NCBI RefSeq assembly: GCF_030323265.1
Contig: NZ_CP104992.1
Span: 1,711,501 to 1,775,500, forward strand
Direction of reading: 5' to 3'
Length of the DNA: 64,000 bases
DNA from: Terrirhizobium terrae
GTDB taxonomy: Bacteria > Pseudomonadota > Alphaproteobacteria > Rhizobiales > Rhizobiaceae
Shown here: one piece after another, positions 11,280 through 20,744 of the stretch
Position numbering within the stretch: the stretch's first letter is position 1
Layout: each line of letters opens with the position of its first letter
Program-made: the position numbers and the translations under genes
The notes under the pieces: model-generated
What the model saw: only the letters and a program-made list of their open reading frames with translations
Told to the model about the DNA's origin: nothing
Databases searched by the model: none

Positions 11280-13046
11280 ATGAGGTTTTCCATGCGCAAG
11301 ATCCTTGCTGCCCTGGTCGTTTCGACCACTCTGGCAGGCGCCGCCCAGGCCGCCACCGTTTACCCGCTCGACCGCGCCACCATCCTCGCCGGCTCGCCCT
11401 TCGATTTCAAGGTCGAGTTCAAGTCCGTTGTTAAGCCGGAAGACGTGAAGATCACCGTCAATGGCCAGGACTACAAGGCAACGCTCGGCAAGGAAGTCGA
11501 GTTCGTCGCCGAAGAAAAGTCCAAGGACAAGGTTCTCGGTTCCGCCGTCATCCTGCGTGGCCTGACGATCGCCAATGCCGGCGACTACAAGGTCGAAGTC
11601 ACCGCTGGTTCCGAGACCAAGAGCGTGACCTGGAACGTTTACGGCACGGATGCCCAGCCGAAGGCGAAGAACGTCATCTTCCTCATCGCCGACGGCCTGT
11701 CCGTCGCCCACCGCACGGCCGCCCGCATCATGTCCAAGGGCATGACCGAGGGCAAGGCCGACGGCCGTCTCAACATGGACGAGATCCCACCGGCAGCCTT
11801 CATCGGCACTTCCGCCACCGATGCCGTCGCAACCGATTCGGCGAACACCATGTCGGCCTACATGACCGGCCACAAGACCGCCGTGAACGCCATCGGCGTC
11901 TATGCCGACCGCACGTCGGACTCGATGGATGACCCGAAGGTCGAAAACATCGCCGAAGCGCTTCGCCGCCAGACCAAAAAGTCGATCGGCATCATCTCGA
12001 CCGCCGAGCTGCAGGATGCGACGCCTGCCGCCGTCGTTGCCCACACGCGCAAGCGTGGCGACAAGGCCGAGATCAACGGCATGCTGTTCGACGTGAAGCC
12101 GGATGTCGTCCTCGGCGGCGGTTCGGCTTACTTCCTGCCGCAGGCGACCCCCGGCTCCAAGCGCAAGGACGACAAGGACTACGTCAAGATGTTCCAGGAC
12201 GCCGGCTACACGCTGGCGACCAGCAAGTCGGAACTGGCGACGGCTGCAGGCACCAACACCGGCAAGATCCTCGGCCTGTTCCACACCGGCAACATGGACA
12301 CGACGCTTGACCGCGAGTTCCTCAAGAAGGGCACGACGGGCAAGTTCCCGGATCAGCCGGGCCTCGTCGAGATGACCAAGGTCGCGCTCGATACCCTGTC
12401 GAAGAACCCGGAAGGCTTCTTCCTCATGGTCGAAGCCGCCAATGTCGACAAGATGTCTCACCCGCTCGACTGGGACCGTGCCGTCGTCGACACGATCGAG
12501 TTCGACCAGGCGATCGGCGCTGCCCGCGAATTCGCCGCCAAGAACCCCGACACGCTGATCGTCGTCACCGGCGACCACACCCATGGCGTCTCCATCATCG
12601 GCACTGTCGATGACGAGAAGGAAGGCACCGACATGCGCGAGAAGGTCGGCACCTATGCGGAAGCCGGCTTCCCGAACTACGAAGACAAGAATGGCGATGG
12701 CTATCCGGACAAGGTCGACGTATCTCGCCGCCTCTTCCTCAATGCCAATAACGGCCCCGACCACTACGAGACCTTCCGTCCGAAGCTCGATGGTCCCTTC
12801 GTTCCGGCGATCCAGAACGAGAAGAAGGAATATGTCGCCAACGAGCAGTACAAGGATGTTCCCGGTGCTGTCCTCGTCACCGGCATCATCCCGAAGAGCG
12901 CCGACAGCGGTGTCCATGCCGTAGACGACGTCGTGCTCCAGGCCGCTGGCCCCGGTGCCGAAGGCTTCCGTGGCTACATGGAACAGAGCGACGTCTACAG
13001 GGCACTTGCCGAAGCTTTCGCGCTCGGTGCCAAGCAGACCAACTAA
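11280..13046 (+). CDS. alkaline phosphatase (PhoA superfamily) with N-terminal beta domain
   Basis: A periplasmic phosphomonoesterase releasing phosphate from organic esters. The first residues form a signal peptide (MRKILAALVVSTTLAGAAQA), cleaved near residue 24. Residues 25-122 are a beta-rich, Ig-like region not present in E. coli PhoA. The catalytic domain begins at KNVIFLIADGLS (metal-binding Asp138) and has the nucleophile in TDSAN (S187); GDHTH further on supplies zinc ligands. Its 588 residues exceed the roughly 470 of PhoA because of the extra N-terminal domain. ATG 11280 and ATG 11292 are both possible; the second gives a cleaner signal peptide. The upstream Pho-box-like repeat suggests phosphate starvation control. 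Confidence 0.9.
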   Translation: MRFSMRKILAALVVSTTLAGAAQAATVYPLDRATILAGSPFDFKVEFKSVVKPEDVKITVNGQDYKATLGKEVEFVAEEKSKDKVLGSAVILRGLTIANAGDYKVEVTAGSETKSVTWNVYGTDAQPKAKNVIFLIADGLSVAHRTAARIMSKGMTEGKADGRLNMDEIPPAAFIGTSATDAVATDSANTMSAYMTGHKTAVNAIGVYADRTSDSMDDPKVENIAEALRRQTKKSIGIISTAELQDATPAAVVAHTRKRGDKAEINGMLFDVKPDVVLGGGSAYFLPQATPGSKRKDDKDYVKMFQDAGYTLATSKSELATAAGTNTGKILGLFHTGNMDTTLDREFLKKGTTGKFPDQPGLVEMTKVALDTLSKNPEGFFLMVEAANVDKMSHPLDWDRAVVDTIEFDQAIGAAREFAAKNPDTLIVVTGDHTHGVSIIGTVDDEKEGTDMREKVGTYAEAGFPNYEDKNGDGYPDKVDVSRRLFLNANNGPDHYETFRPKLDGPFVPAIQNEKKEYVANEQYKDVPGAVLVTGIIPKSADSGVHAVDDVVLQAAGPGAEGFRGYMEQSDVYRALAEAFALGAKQTN

Positions 13047-13057
13047 GCAGCAGATCA

Positions 13058-13087
13058 GGATGGGCGGGCCAGATGGTCCGCCCATCC
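13058..13087 (+). terminator. hairpin after alkaline phosphatase
   Basis: GGATGGGCGG (13058-13067) and CCGCCCATCC (13078-13087) form a perfect 10-bp stem with a 10-base loop, 11 bp after the stop codon. The following T stretch is weak (GTGCATTTCTG), so termination may be partial. Confidence 0.6.
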
Positions 13088-13162
13088 GTGCATTTCTGAC
13101 GACTTGAATTGCCGTCTCCTCTGCGGGAGGATGGCAGCATGCTTCCATGAAGGAGAATGGTG

Positions 13163-13639
13163 ATGGAAAAGCCCCGCGAGGTGCCGTTCAATCGCCGCCA
13201 GATGCTCAGCCTGTCGCTGGGTTTCGTGGCCGCTCTGCCCCTGCTTTCAGTGGCGGGTCGTGCACGCGCCGATAGCGACATCACCTTCGATGAGCTCTAC
13301 GGCAAAATCAGCGTGCTCGGGCTGGAATTCTCCGACAAGGTCAAGCAGCTGAACGGCAAGGACATCGCCATGAAGGGCTTCATGGCGCCGCCGCTGAAAG
13401 CCGAGGCCGCATTCTTCGTATTGACCGAAATCCCCATGTCGATCTGCCCCTTCTGCTCGACCGATGCCGACTGGCCGGACAATATCGTCGTCGTCTATCT
13501 CTCCGAAAAACAGACCTTCACCCAGCCCAGCCAGACGATCGAAGTGCGCGGCACGTTGGAAATGGGCTCCTGGACCGATCCGGATACCGGCTTTGTCAGC
13601 CTGCTGCGCATCCGCCAGGCCGAATACGCGACGGTTTGA
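13163..13639 (+). CDS. Tat-exported small protein with CPFC motif (DUF3299-like)
   Basis: A 158-residue exported protein of unknown function. FNRRQMLSLSLGF (from residue 9) is a twin-arginine signal, ending ARA-D near residue 36, so it is folded in the cytoplasm before export, often a sign of a bound cofactor or metal. The mature part has MSICPFCSTD, a CxxC pair, inside a short beta-rich domain. I recall similar proteins as DUF3299, found beside ABC genes. ATG 13163 is well spaced from AAGGAG; ATG 13157 is also in frame but too close. It is followed 4 bp on by the ABC ATPase, so the three genes form one operon. Confidence 0.7.
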   Translation: MEKPREVPFNRRQMLSLSLGFVAALPLLSVAGRARADSDITFDELYGKISVLGLEFSDKVKQLNGKDIAMKGFMAPPLKAEAAFFVLTEIPMSICPFCSTDADWPDNIVVVYLSEKQTFTQPSQTIEVRGTLEMGSWTDPDTGFVSLLRIRQAEYATV

Positions 13640-13643
13640 CAGC

Positions 13644-14333
13644 ATGCTGCCGCTGAAAATCGAAAAACTCGCCGTGTCCTTTGCCGGACTCGTGGCGCCG
13701 GTTCTCGCCATAGATAGCCTCGATATCGCCGCCGGCAGCCGTGTGGCGCTGACGGGCGGGTCCGGCTCGGGCAAGAGCACGCTTCTCAACATCATCTCCG
13801 GGCTCGAGCGCATCCGCGCCGGTCGTGTTGTCTGGGGCGGGGAGGATCTCGCCCAGCTCTCCGAAGGGCGCCGTGACCGTTGGCGCGCCGCCAATATCGG
13901 CCTCGTCATGCAGGATTTTCATTTGTTTCCGGGCCTTTCGGCGCTCGACAATATCCTTCTGCCGGCCCGCCTCTCCCGTGTCGCGAATGCCGACCTTAAG
14001 AAGCGGGCCCACACACTGCTCGAGACCGTTGGCCTCAAGCGTCCCGACCAGCATGTCGAGACCATGTCGCGCGGCGAGATGCAGCGCGTGGCAATCGCCC
14101 GTGCCCTCCTGCGCAGCCCCGGCGTCATCATCGCCGACGAACCGACCGCGAGCCTTGATCTCGAAAGCGGAGATGCGGTCGGCGACCTGCTTCTCTCCGT
14201 CGCCGAAGCTGCCGGCTCGACATTGATCCTTGCGACCCATGACCAGCGTCTCGTGGAACGGCTCGATCGCCGCCTGACGCTGAAGGCCGGCCGCATCGTG
14301 GCCGATACGGATGCCAGGGAGATCGCGGCATGA
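13644..14333 (+). CDS. ABC transporter ATP-binding protein (LolD/MacB type)
   Basis: The 229-residue ATPase of a type VII (MacB/LolCDE/FtsE-like) ABC system. Walker A is GGSGSGKST near residues 38-46, the Q-loop is in MQDFHLFPG, the signature reads MSRGEMQRVAIARAL (SRGEM instead of the usual SGGQ), and Walker B is VIIADEPTASLDLES; the switch His is in LATHDQ. The start ATG 13644 lies just after the stop of the Tat protein gene. Its stop overlaps the permease start (ATGA), showing tight coupling. Such ATPases usually drive mechanical work on periplasmic cargo rather than classical transport. Confidence 0.9.
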   Translation: MLPLKIEKLAVSFAGLVAPVLAIDSLDIAAGSRVALTGGSGSGKSTLLNIISGLERIRAGRVVWGGEDLAQLSEGRRDRWRAANIGLVMQDFHLFPGLSALDNILLPARLSRVANADLKKRAHTLLETVGLKRPDQHVETMSRGEMQRVAIARALLRSPGVIIADEPTASLDLESGDAVGDLLLSVAEAAGSTLILATHDQRLVERLDRRLTLKAGRIVADTDAREIAA

Positions 14334-15710
14334 TCGGCTTCATCCTTGCCGATCTCCGCCGCCTCTGGCTCGGTGGCGCCGTCGTCGTGCTTCTGGTGGC
14401 GCTGGCGACCGCGCTCGGCGTCGCAGTCACCCTGCAGGAACGCGCGCTTCGCCTTGGCAGCGCGCGTGCGGCCGACAAGTTCGACGTCGTGGTCGGTGCC
14501 GCCGGCAGCGAGACGCAACTCGTCCTTTCCTCCGTCTTCCTCCAGGCAGCCCCTGCCTCTGGTCAACGGCCATGTCCTGGCCAAGCTCGCGGCCGATCCC
14601 CGGGTTGCCTGGGCGGCCCCGGTTGGTTTCGGCGACAGTTTTTCCGGCTATCCGATCGTCGGCACCACGACGAGCCTGATCGACAGCACGACCTCTGGCT
14701 TCACCGAAGGTAAAATGTTCGCTCTGGAAGGCGAAGCGGTTCTCGGCGCGGCCGTCAGGCTGCCGCTCGGCGCAGATATAAAGCCCATGCACGGCACCGC
14801 AGAGACCGGCGGCCATACCCACGCGGGCTCCGCTTATAAGGTCGTCGGCCGGCTGAAGCCCACCGGCACGCCTTGGGATCGCGCCATTCTCGTGCCGATC
14901 CAGGCCGTCTGGCATGTCCACGGCCTCGGCCACGGACATGGCGAGGAGGGGCATGACGAAGAAGAGCACGAGGATGGTGGCCACGCCCATGAAAAGGGTA
15001 AGGAGCACGCCGAGATCGAGGCGGCTGGTCAGGAGACCGCTGCCGTTGTCGAGCGGAGCCAGGGCCAGCGACACGCTTTCGCGCTAGGCGCCGCCTCTGC
15101 CTCCCATGTCGAGGAAGAGCATCACGGCAGCATCGATCCGAATGCACCCGTCGTGGAAAGCTTCGGCGAGCACACGCCGGGCCTGCCGGCGATCCTGGTG
15201 AAGCCGAAGACGATCGCCGATGCCTATCGGCTGCGTCAGGAATATCGAACCGGCAGCACGCTGGCGGTGTTTCCAGGCGAGGTGCTGACAGGCCTCTATG
15301 CCACGCTCGGCGATGCCAAGACGGTGCTGAGCGCTGTCGCTGCTGGCTCACAGGGGCTGGTGGCCGCTGCGCTGGTTCTGGTCACGGTTATCCATGTGGG
15401 GCAGAGACGCCGCCAGATCGGCGCCCTGCGTGCCTTCGGCGCGCCAAGGGGATCGGTCTTCCTCATCGTCTGGCTGGAGCTGTTCCTGCTGGTCGCGCTC
15501 GGCGTCGGCATCGGCTTTTTGTTTGGCCTCGGCGCGGCGCATATCGGTGCGCAGCTTTTCACCGAAAAGAGCGGCGTCATCCTGCCGGTCGATTTCACCC
15601 GCGAGGATCTGCGCCTCGCGTTGATCCTCCTTGGCTTTGCTGCACTGCTTGCCGCCGTACCGGCGCTGCTTGCTTACAGGCAGTCACCGGCTCAGGCTCT
15701 CAGAGCCTGA
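14330..15710 (+). CDS. FtsX-family ABC permease with histidine-rich periplasmic loop, frameshifted
   Basis: The membrane partner of the preceding ATPase, about 460 residues when repaired. One N-terminal membrane segment (GGAVVVLLVALATALGVAV), a large periplasmic region, and three C-terminal membrane segments with GVGIGFLFGLG give the FtsX/MacB topology. The periplasmic part has a striking His/Glu/Gly-rich stretch (around 14920-15010, many HGHGEEGHDEEEH-type repeats) and a second one ending HVEEEHHG, typical of metal-binding loops in zinc proteins. The frame breaks at the C4 run 14550-14553; one extra C joins SVFLQAAP to LPLVNGHVLAKL. The break is most likely a sequencing deletion. Confidence 0.85.
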
Positions 15711-15728
15711 GCCGGCAAGTCTCGAAGT

Positions 15729-16724
15729 TTAAGCGCTTAGCTTGTGGATCGCGGCGATCACGTCGTCCTCGATCTCTATGCCATTGGCGAGCGCCTGGGC
15801 ACGCAGGCTGCGGCCGCGGCGGCCGGGGAGGCGCACGCCTTCCTGCTTTGCCATCTCGCCGGCAAGGCCCGCCATGCGCTCTGCCGTTCCGCCACCATTG
15901 GCGGCATCGGGATCGATCAGCATGATCGAGTGGCCAAGCTCCGGCGGCGGGCCGTCCGCGTCAAACAGCGAGCTCGCCTGATAGGAGAAGTTGGCGCCTG
16001 CAAGGCCGGCCGACAGCACTTCCACCATCAGCGCCAGCGCAGCACCCTTGGCGCCACCCGACGGCGCCATCGTGCCCTTCATCGCGGCATGGGCATCGGT
16101 GGTCGGGTTGCCGTCCACGTCGAAGGCCCAGTCGTCGGGAATGCTGACGCCCTTCTGCGTCGCCTCCATCACCTTGCCGCGCGCCACCTTGGAAAGCGCG
16201 AGGTCTATGACCAGCGGATCGGAACCGGCCACCGGCACGGCAAAAGCGATCGGGTTGGTGCCGTAAAGTGGCACCTTGCCGCCCCAGGGTGCCATGGCGG
16301 CCGGAGCATTTGCAAACATCATCGCGACGAGACCAAGCTCGGCAAAGCGCTCGACGGTAAGCGCCATCACGCCCGCATGGTGGGAGCGGCCGATCGCGGC
16401 GAAGGCAATCCCCTGCTCGCGCGCGATGGCGGGCAGTTCGGCGATGGCAAGGTCGAGGGCAGGGTAGGCGAAGCCGTGGGCGGCATCGATCGCAAGCACG
16501 GCAGGCTTCGGCCGGGCGAGTTGCGGCACGGCCGCGCCATCCACCTTGCCGGATCGTACCTGCTTCACATAGGCGGGCACGCGGCGCAGCCCGTGGCCCG
16601 ATTGGCCGGCGGCTTCCGACTGGACGAGAGCGCGGGCGACGGAAAGGGCGGTAGACGGCAGGACGCGATTGTCTTCGAAGACACTGTGAACCAGCGTCTC
16701 GGCTTCGGTAAGGCTCATATGCAT
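15729..16724 (-). CDS. Ldh family oxidoreductase (malate/L-lactate dehydrogenase type)
   Basis: An NAD(P)-dependent dehydrogenase of the Ldh_2 (YlbC/ComC/DpkA) family, 331 residues, acting on 2-oxo or 2-hydroxy acids or cyclic imines. Family signatures include SGHGLRRVPAY with the catalytic-region His, FAAIGRSHHAG, the substrate-binding PLYGTNPIAFAVP and SGGAKGAALALMVE. It converges with the FtsX-type permease gene (19 bp apart) and is not clearly linked to it. The exact substrate is unknown. Confidence 0.85.
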   Translation of the reverse strand: MHMSLTEAETLVHSVFEDNRVLPSTALSVARALVQSEAAGQSGHGLRRVPAYVKQVRSGKVDGAAVPQLARPKPAVLAIDAAHGFAYPALDLAIAELPAIAREQGIAFAAIGRSHHAGVMALTVERFAELGLVAMMFANAPAAMAPWGGKVPLYGTNPIAFAVPVAGSDPLVIDLALSKVARGKVMEATQKGVSIPDDWAFDVDGNPTTDAHAAMKGTMAPSGGAKGAALALMVEVLSAGLAGANFSYQASSLFDADGPPPELGHSIMLIDPDAANGGGTAERMAGLAGEMAKQEGVRLPGRRGRSLRAQALANGIEIEDDVIAAIHKLSA

Positions 16725-16921
16725 GCGGGGAGGTTCCGGCTAAAACAGGAGGGGTACGGTCCTGCAGTGTTAAAGCAATTCCAGCCGAAGTGGGAATCGG
16801 TTTGTGCCCGGAACTGCGCAAAAACCGGAAAATGGAGCGCCTCGGGTTTTGCGGGAGGGCTAGCCTCCTCAAAGAGAGGCGCACCGACCGTCCTCGGGTC
16901 GATGCGCCTGATATCAGCCGC

Positions 16922-17845
16922 CTATTCGCATTTCACCGGCTGGCTGAGCGAACTTGCAACACCGGCTGGCGGTGCAGGGATCGGCGAAGCGCGGCGGACG
17001 GCAGATGTGACATAGCTGTCGATGGCGGGATCACCCGAAGATCGGGCGACCGACACGCTGCCGATATTGCCGCTTCCGTCGAAGCTGAACCGGACCGTGA
17101 CGATACCTGTCGAGTTACCCGGGCAGCGGCGGGCATTGCGGGCGATCTTCGAGCGGACGCGGGTCATCCAGCGTGCCGGCGAGATATTGGCGGAGAAGGT
17201 CTGCCCGCTCGAACTCTGGCTCGCCGCGTTACGGTTGGACTGCGTCACCTGAGCCTTGGCCTGCGCCTGTTCGCGCTGGGCCTGTCGCTGCTGGCGGCGC
17301 TCGACCTTCTTCACCGGCTCCTTCTTCGGTTCCGGCTTTTCGGCCACTTCAGGCGGCGGTGGAGGCGGGCGCATGGTCGGCAGCGGCACTTCCACGTTTT
17401 CCAGCGCAGCCGTCATCTGCTCCTCGATCGGGTCCGGCTCCTCGATAGGTTCCGGCGGCGGCTCGGGCAGGGGCTCGGCAATCTCCGGTTCCGGCGGTGG
17501 CGGTGGCGGTTCCTCGGCGACTTCCGGTGGGGGCTCGACAGGCTCCGGTGTCGGCTCGACCTGAGGTTCCTCGACCGGCTCCATCTGCTCGGTCTCGACC
17601 TTTTCCACGTCCGTCATATCGGGGGCGATCTGCTCTGCCTCCGTATTGACGGCTTCGGGCTCGGGCGCGAGTTCGATCATGATCGCTGCCGGCGGCGCGC
17701 TTTCGGCCTCGGCGACAGGCTCTTCCTGCATCAGAAGGGCGGCTGCGGCGATATGCGCGCTCAACACCAGCACGCTGGCGCCGGTCCAGAGCGAGAATTC
17801 ACCAAACTTCCCCGCCTTGCTGCGATAGGGCGCGGCTGGGTTCAT
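16922..17845 (-). CDS. tonB: TonB protein
   Basis: TonB carries energy from ExbB-ExbD across the periplasm to outer-membrane receptors for iron complexes and other nutrients. The 307-residue protein has one N-terminal membrane anchor (WTGASVLVLSAHIAAAALL near residues 20-38), a long Pro/Glu then Pro/Lys-rich spacer (about 60-190), and a C-terminal domain with the YP-like region replaced by NARRCPGNSTGIVTVRFSFD and the end SLSQPVKCE. Its ATG overlaps the exbD stop by four bases, so exbB-exbD-tonB is one leftward operon. Confidence 0.93.
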   Translation of the reverse strand: MNPAAPYRSKAGKFGEFSLWTGASVLVLSAHIAAAALLMQEEPVAEAESAPPAAIMIELAPEPEAVNTEAEQIAPDMTDVEKVETEQMEPVEEPQVEPTPEPVEPPPEVAEEPPPPPPEPEIAEPLPEPPPEPIEEPDPIEEQMTAALENVEVPLPTMRPPPPPPEVAEKPEPKKEPVKKVERRQQRQAQREQAQAKAQVTQSNRNAASQSSSGQTFSANISPARWMTRVRSKIARNARRCPGNSTGIVTVRFSFDGSGNIGSVSVARSSGDPAIDSYVTSAVRRASPIPAPPAGVASSLSQPVKCE

Positions 17846-18345
17846 GGAGCAGCTCCGGGAGCAGGCTGGGGAGCTGCGGCCGGTGCCGCCGGCTGTCCCG
17901 CTGCAGGCGCAGGTGCTGCGGCACCTGGCAGGGTCTCAAGGCCGACCAGTGCGATCTTCAGGTAACCGGCGTCACGCAGGAGGTTCATCACTTCCATGAA
18001 CTGGCCGTAGTCGACGGCCTTGTCGGCACGCAGGAAGATGCGCGTATCCTTGTTGCCGCCGGTCAGCGTGGTCAGCCGCTCAGTGAGCTGTTCCCGCGCC
18101 ACCTGGTCATTGCCGAGGTTGAGCGTCAGGTCTTCCTGAACCGTCAGGTAAAGCGGCTCGTCGGGACGTTCGGCAGGCTTGGCGCTGGAGGCCGGCAGGT
18201 CGACATTGACGTCGACCGTCGAAAGCGGCGCAGCGACCATGAAGATGATCAGCAGAACCAGCATGACGTCGATGAACGGCGTCACATTGATCTCGTGGTT
18301 TTCGGGAAGCTCTTCGCCGTGATGTTCGCGAATACCGCCAGCCAT
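17842..18345 (-). CDS. exbD: ExbD biopolymer transport protein
   Basis: ExbD is the proton-channel partner of ExbB. The 167-residue protein has one membrane helix beginning INVTPFIDVMLVLLIIF (residues 19-35) with the essential Asp in FID, followed by a periplasmic domain and an Ala/Pro-rich tail. It starts 3 bp after exbB ends and overlaps tonB by four bases. Confidence 0.95.
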   Translation of the reverse strand: MAGGIREHHGEELPENHEINVTPFIDVMLVLLIIFMVAAPLSTVDVNVDLPASSAKPAERPDEPLYLTVQEDLTLNLGNDQVAREQLTERLTTLTGGNKDTRIFLRADKAVDYGQFMEVMNLLRDAGYLKIALVGLETLPGAAAPAPAAGQPAAPAAAPQPAPGAAP

Positions 18346-18348
18346 GAC

Positions 18349-19659
<1,311 letters not shown>

Positions 19660-19914
19660 GGCAGACGATACTCCGACTATTGCCGAAAGGCGCTTTCACC
19701 GGATCGGCATACAATGTGATCAGTCGCGGGCCGGTTTGTTCCGGCGGCAAACTTTGCTGCTATGCGATAATAAACATGACTTGAAATGGCAACTAATAAA
19801 TCTTGAGTATCAGAGTCAAAATCGTACCAAATTTTCACGTTTTCGCCAGTCAGCGTAATATTGGCGCCGTTTCGATTGAAGACTTCGATCGGAGGTGGTG
19901 CCGGGAGGCCGCGT
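19660..19914 (-). promoter_or_regulatory. AT-rich region upstream of exbB
   Basis: This 255-bp gap is clearly richer in A and T than its surroundings between about 19740 and 19860. On the minus strand TTATTATCG near 19763 could be a -10 for exbB, but the -35 is not convincing. I looked for an iron-responsive inverted repeat (Fur, Irr or RirA type) and could not identify one with confidence. Confidence 0.4.
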
Positions 19915-20673
19915 CTAGCGGGCGAGCCAGCCGCCATCGACGGGAAGCACGGTCCCGTGCACATAGTCGGAGGCGGGAGAGGCAAGAAACACGGCAGCGC
20001 CGCCGATCTCCTCTGGCTTTCCCCAATGACCCGCCGGAATACGCGCCAGGATGGCGGCATTCCGGTCAGGGTCGTCGCGCAACGCCTCGGTATTGTTGGT
20101 GGAGAGGTAGCCGGGGGCGATGGCATTCACGTTGATGCCTTTCGCCGCCCATTCGCAGGCCAGCAGGCGCGTCAGGCCCGCAAGCCCGCTCTTCGACGCC
20201 GTATAGGAAGGAATACGGATCCCGCCCTGAAAGGACAGGAGTGAGGCAATGTTGATGATCTTTCCCATCATGTCCGATGCGACAAGCCGGCGGGCAAACG
20301 CCTGGGACAGGAAGAAGACGCTCTTCAGATTGATATCCATCACCGCATCCCAGTCTTCCTCGGTAAAGTCGAGCGCGTCCGCGCGGCGGATGATCCCGGC
20401 ATTGTTGATGAGGATATCGGCTTGGCTTGCCCATGAGGTTGTCTCGTCGAGAATGCGCTCGATCGGCTCGAGCGTGGAAAGATCGGCTGAAATCGAAAGG
20501 CTCAGCCCGCCTGCCTCGCTGATCAGGGCCTCAGTCTCCGCCATGGAAGAGCGGCCCACCAGGGCAACCTTCGCTCCTGCGCTGGAAAGTGCGAGGGCGA
20601 TTGCCTGTCCAAGCCCGGTATTGGCGCCGGTGACGATTGCCGTCTTGCCGGTCAGGTCGAACGAAACAGGCAT
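19915..20673 (-). CDS. kduD: 2-dehydro-3-deoxy-D-gluconate 5-dehydrogenase (SDR family)
   Basis: A short-chain dehydrogenase of pectin/alginate (4-deoxy-uronate) breakdown, interconverting 2,5-diketo-3-deoxygluconate and 2-keto-3-deoxygluconate. The 252 residues hold TGANTGLGQAIA (cofactor loop, near 14-25), NNAG, the catalytic Ser in NIASLLSF, YTASKSG with Tyr and Lys, and the end GTVLPVDGGWLAR. The start ATG 20673 is 8 bp after GGAGGAG; an ATG at 20679 is too near that site. No kduI or other pathway gene is nearby, so a general SDR role is possible. It lies between infB and the exb-ton operon, where rbfA would often be. Confidence 0.8.
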   Translation of the reverse strand: MPVSFDLTGKTAIVTGANTGLGQAIALALSSAGAKVALVGRSSMAETEALISEAGGLSLSISADLSTLEPIERILDETTSWASQADILINNAGIIRRADALDFTEEDWDAVMDINLKSVFFLSQAFARRLVASDMMGKIINIASLLSFQGGIRIPSYTASKSGLAGLTRLLACEWAAKGINVNAIAPGYLSTNNTEALRDDPDRNAAILARIPAGHWGKPEEIGGAAVFLASPASDYVHGTVLPVDGGWLAR

Positions 20674-20692
20674 GCACATCTCCTCCCAAACG

Positions 20693-20722
20693 AAAACCGC
20701 CGGGCACTGGGCCCGGCGGTTT
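20693..20722 (-). terminator. infB operon intrinsic terminator
   Basis: The arms AAACCGCCGGG (20694-20704) and CCCGGCGGTTT (20712-20722) form an 11-bp stem. Read leftward, the stem ends in a T4 tract, 23 bp after the infB stop codon. It shows that the rimP-nusA-ylxR-infB transcript ends here. Confidence 0.85.
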
Positions 20723-20744
20723 CGTAACATTCCTGACGCGATGC

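Noticed and set aside
11217..13148. A 643-codon frame opposite alkaline phosphatase
   Set aside because: It mirrors the GC-rich codon pattern of a strong sense gene, has no family-like motifs, and starts inside other genes.
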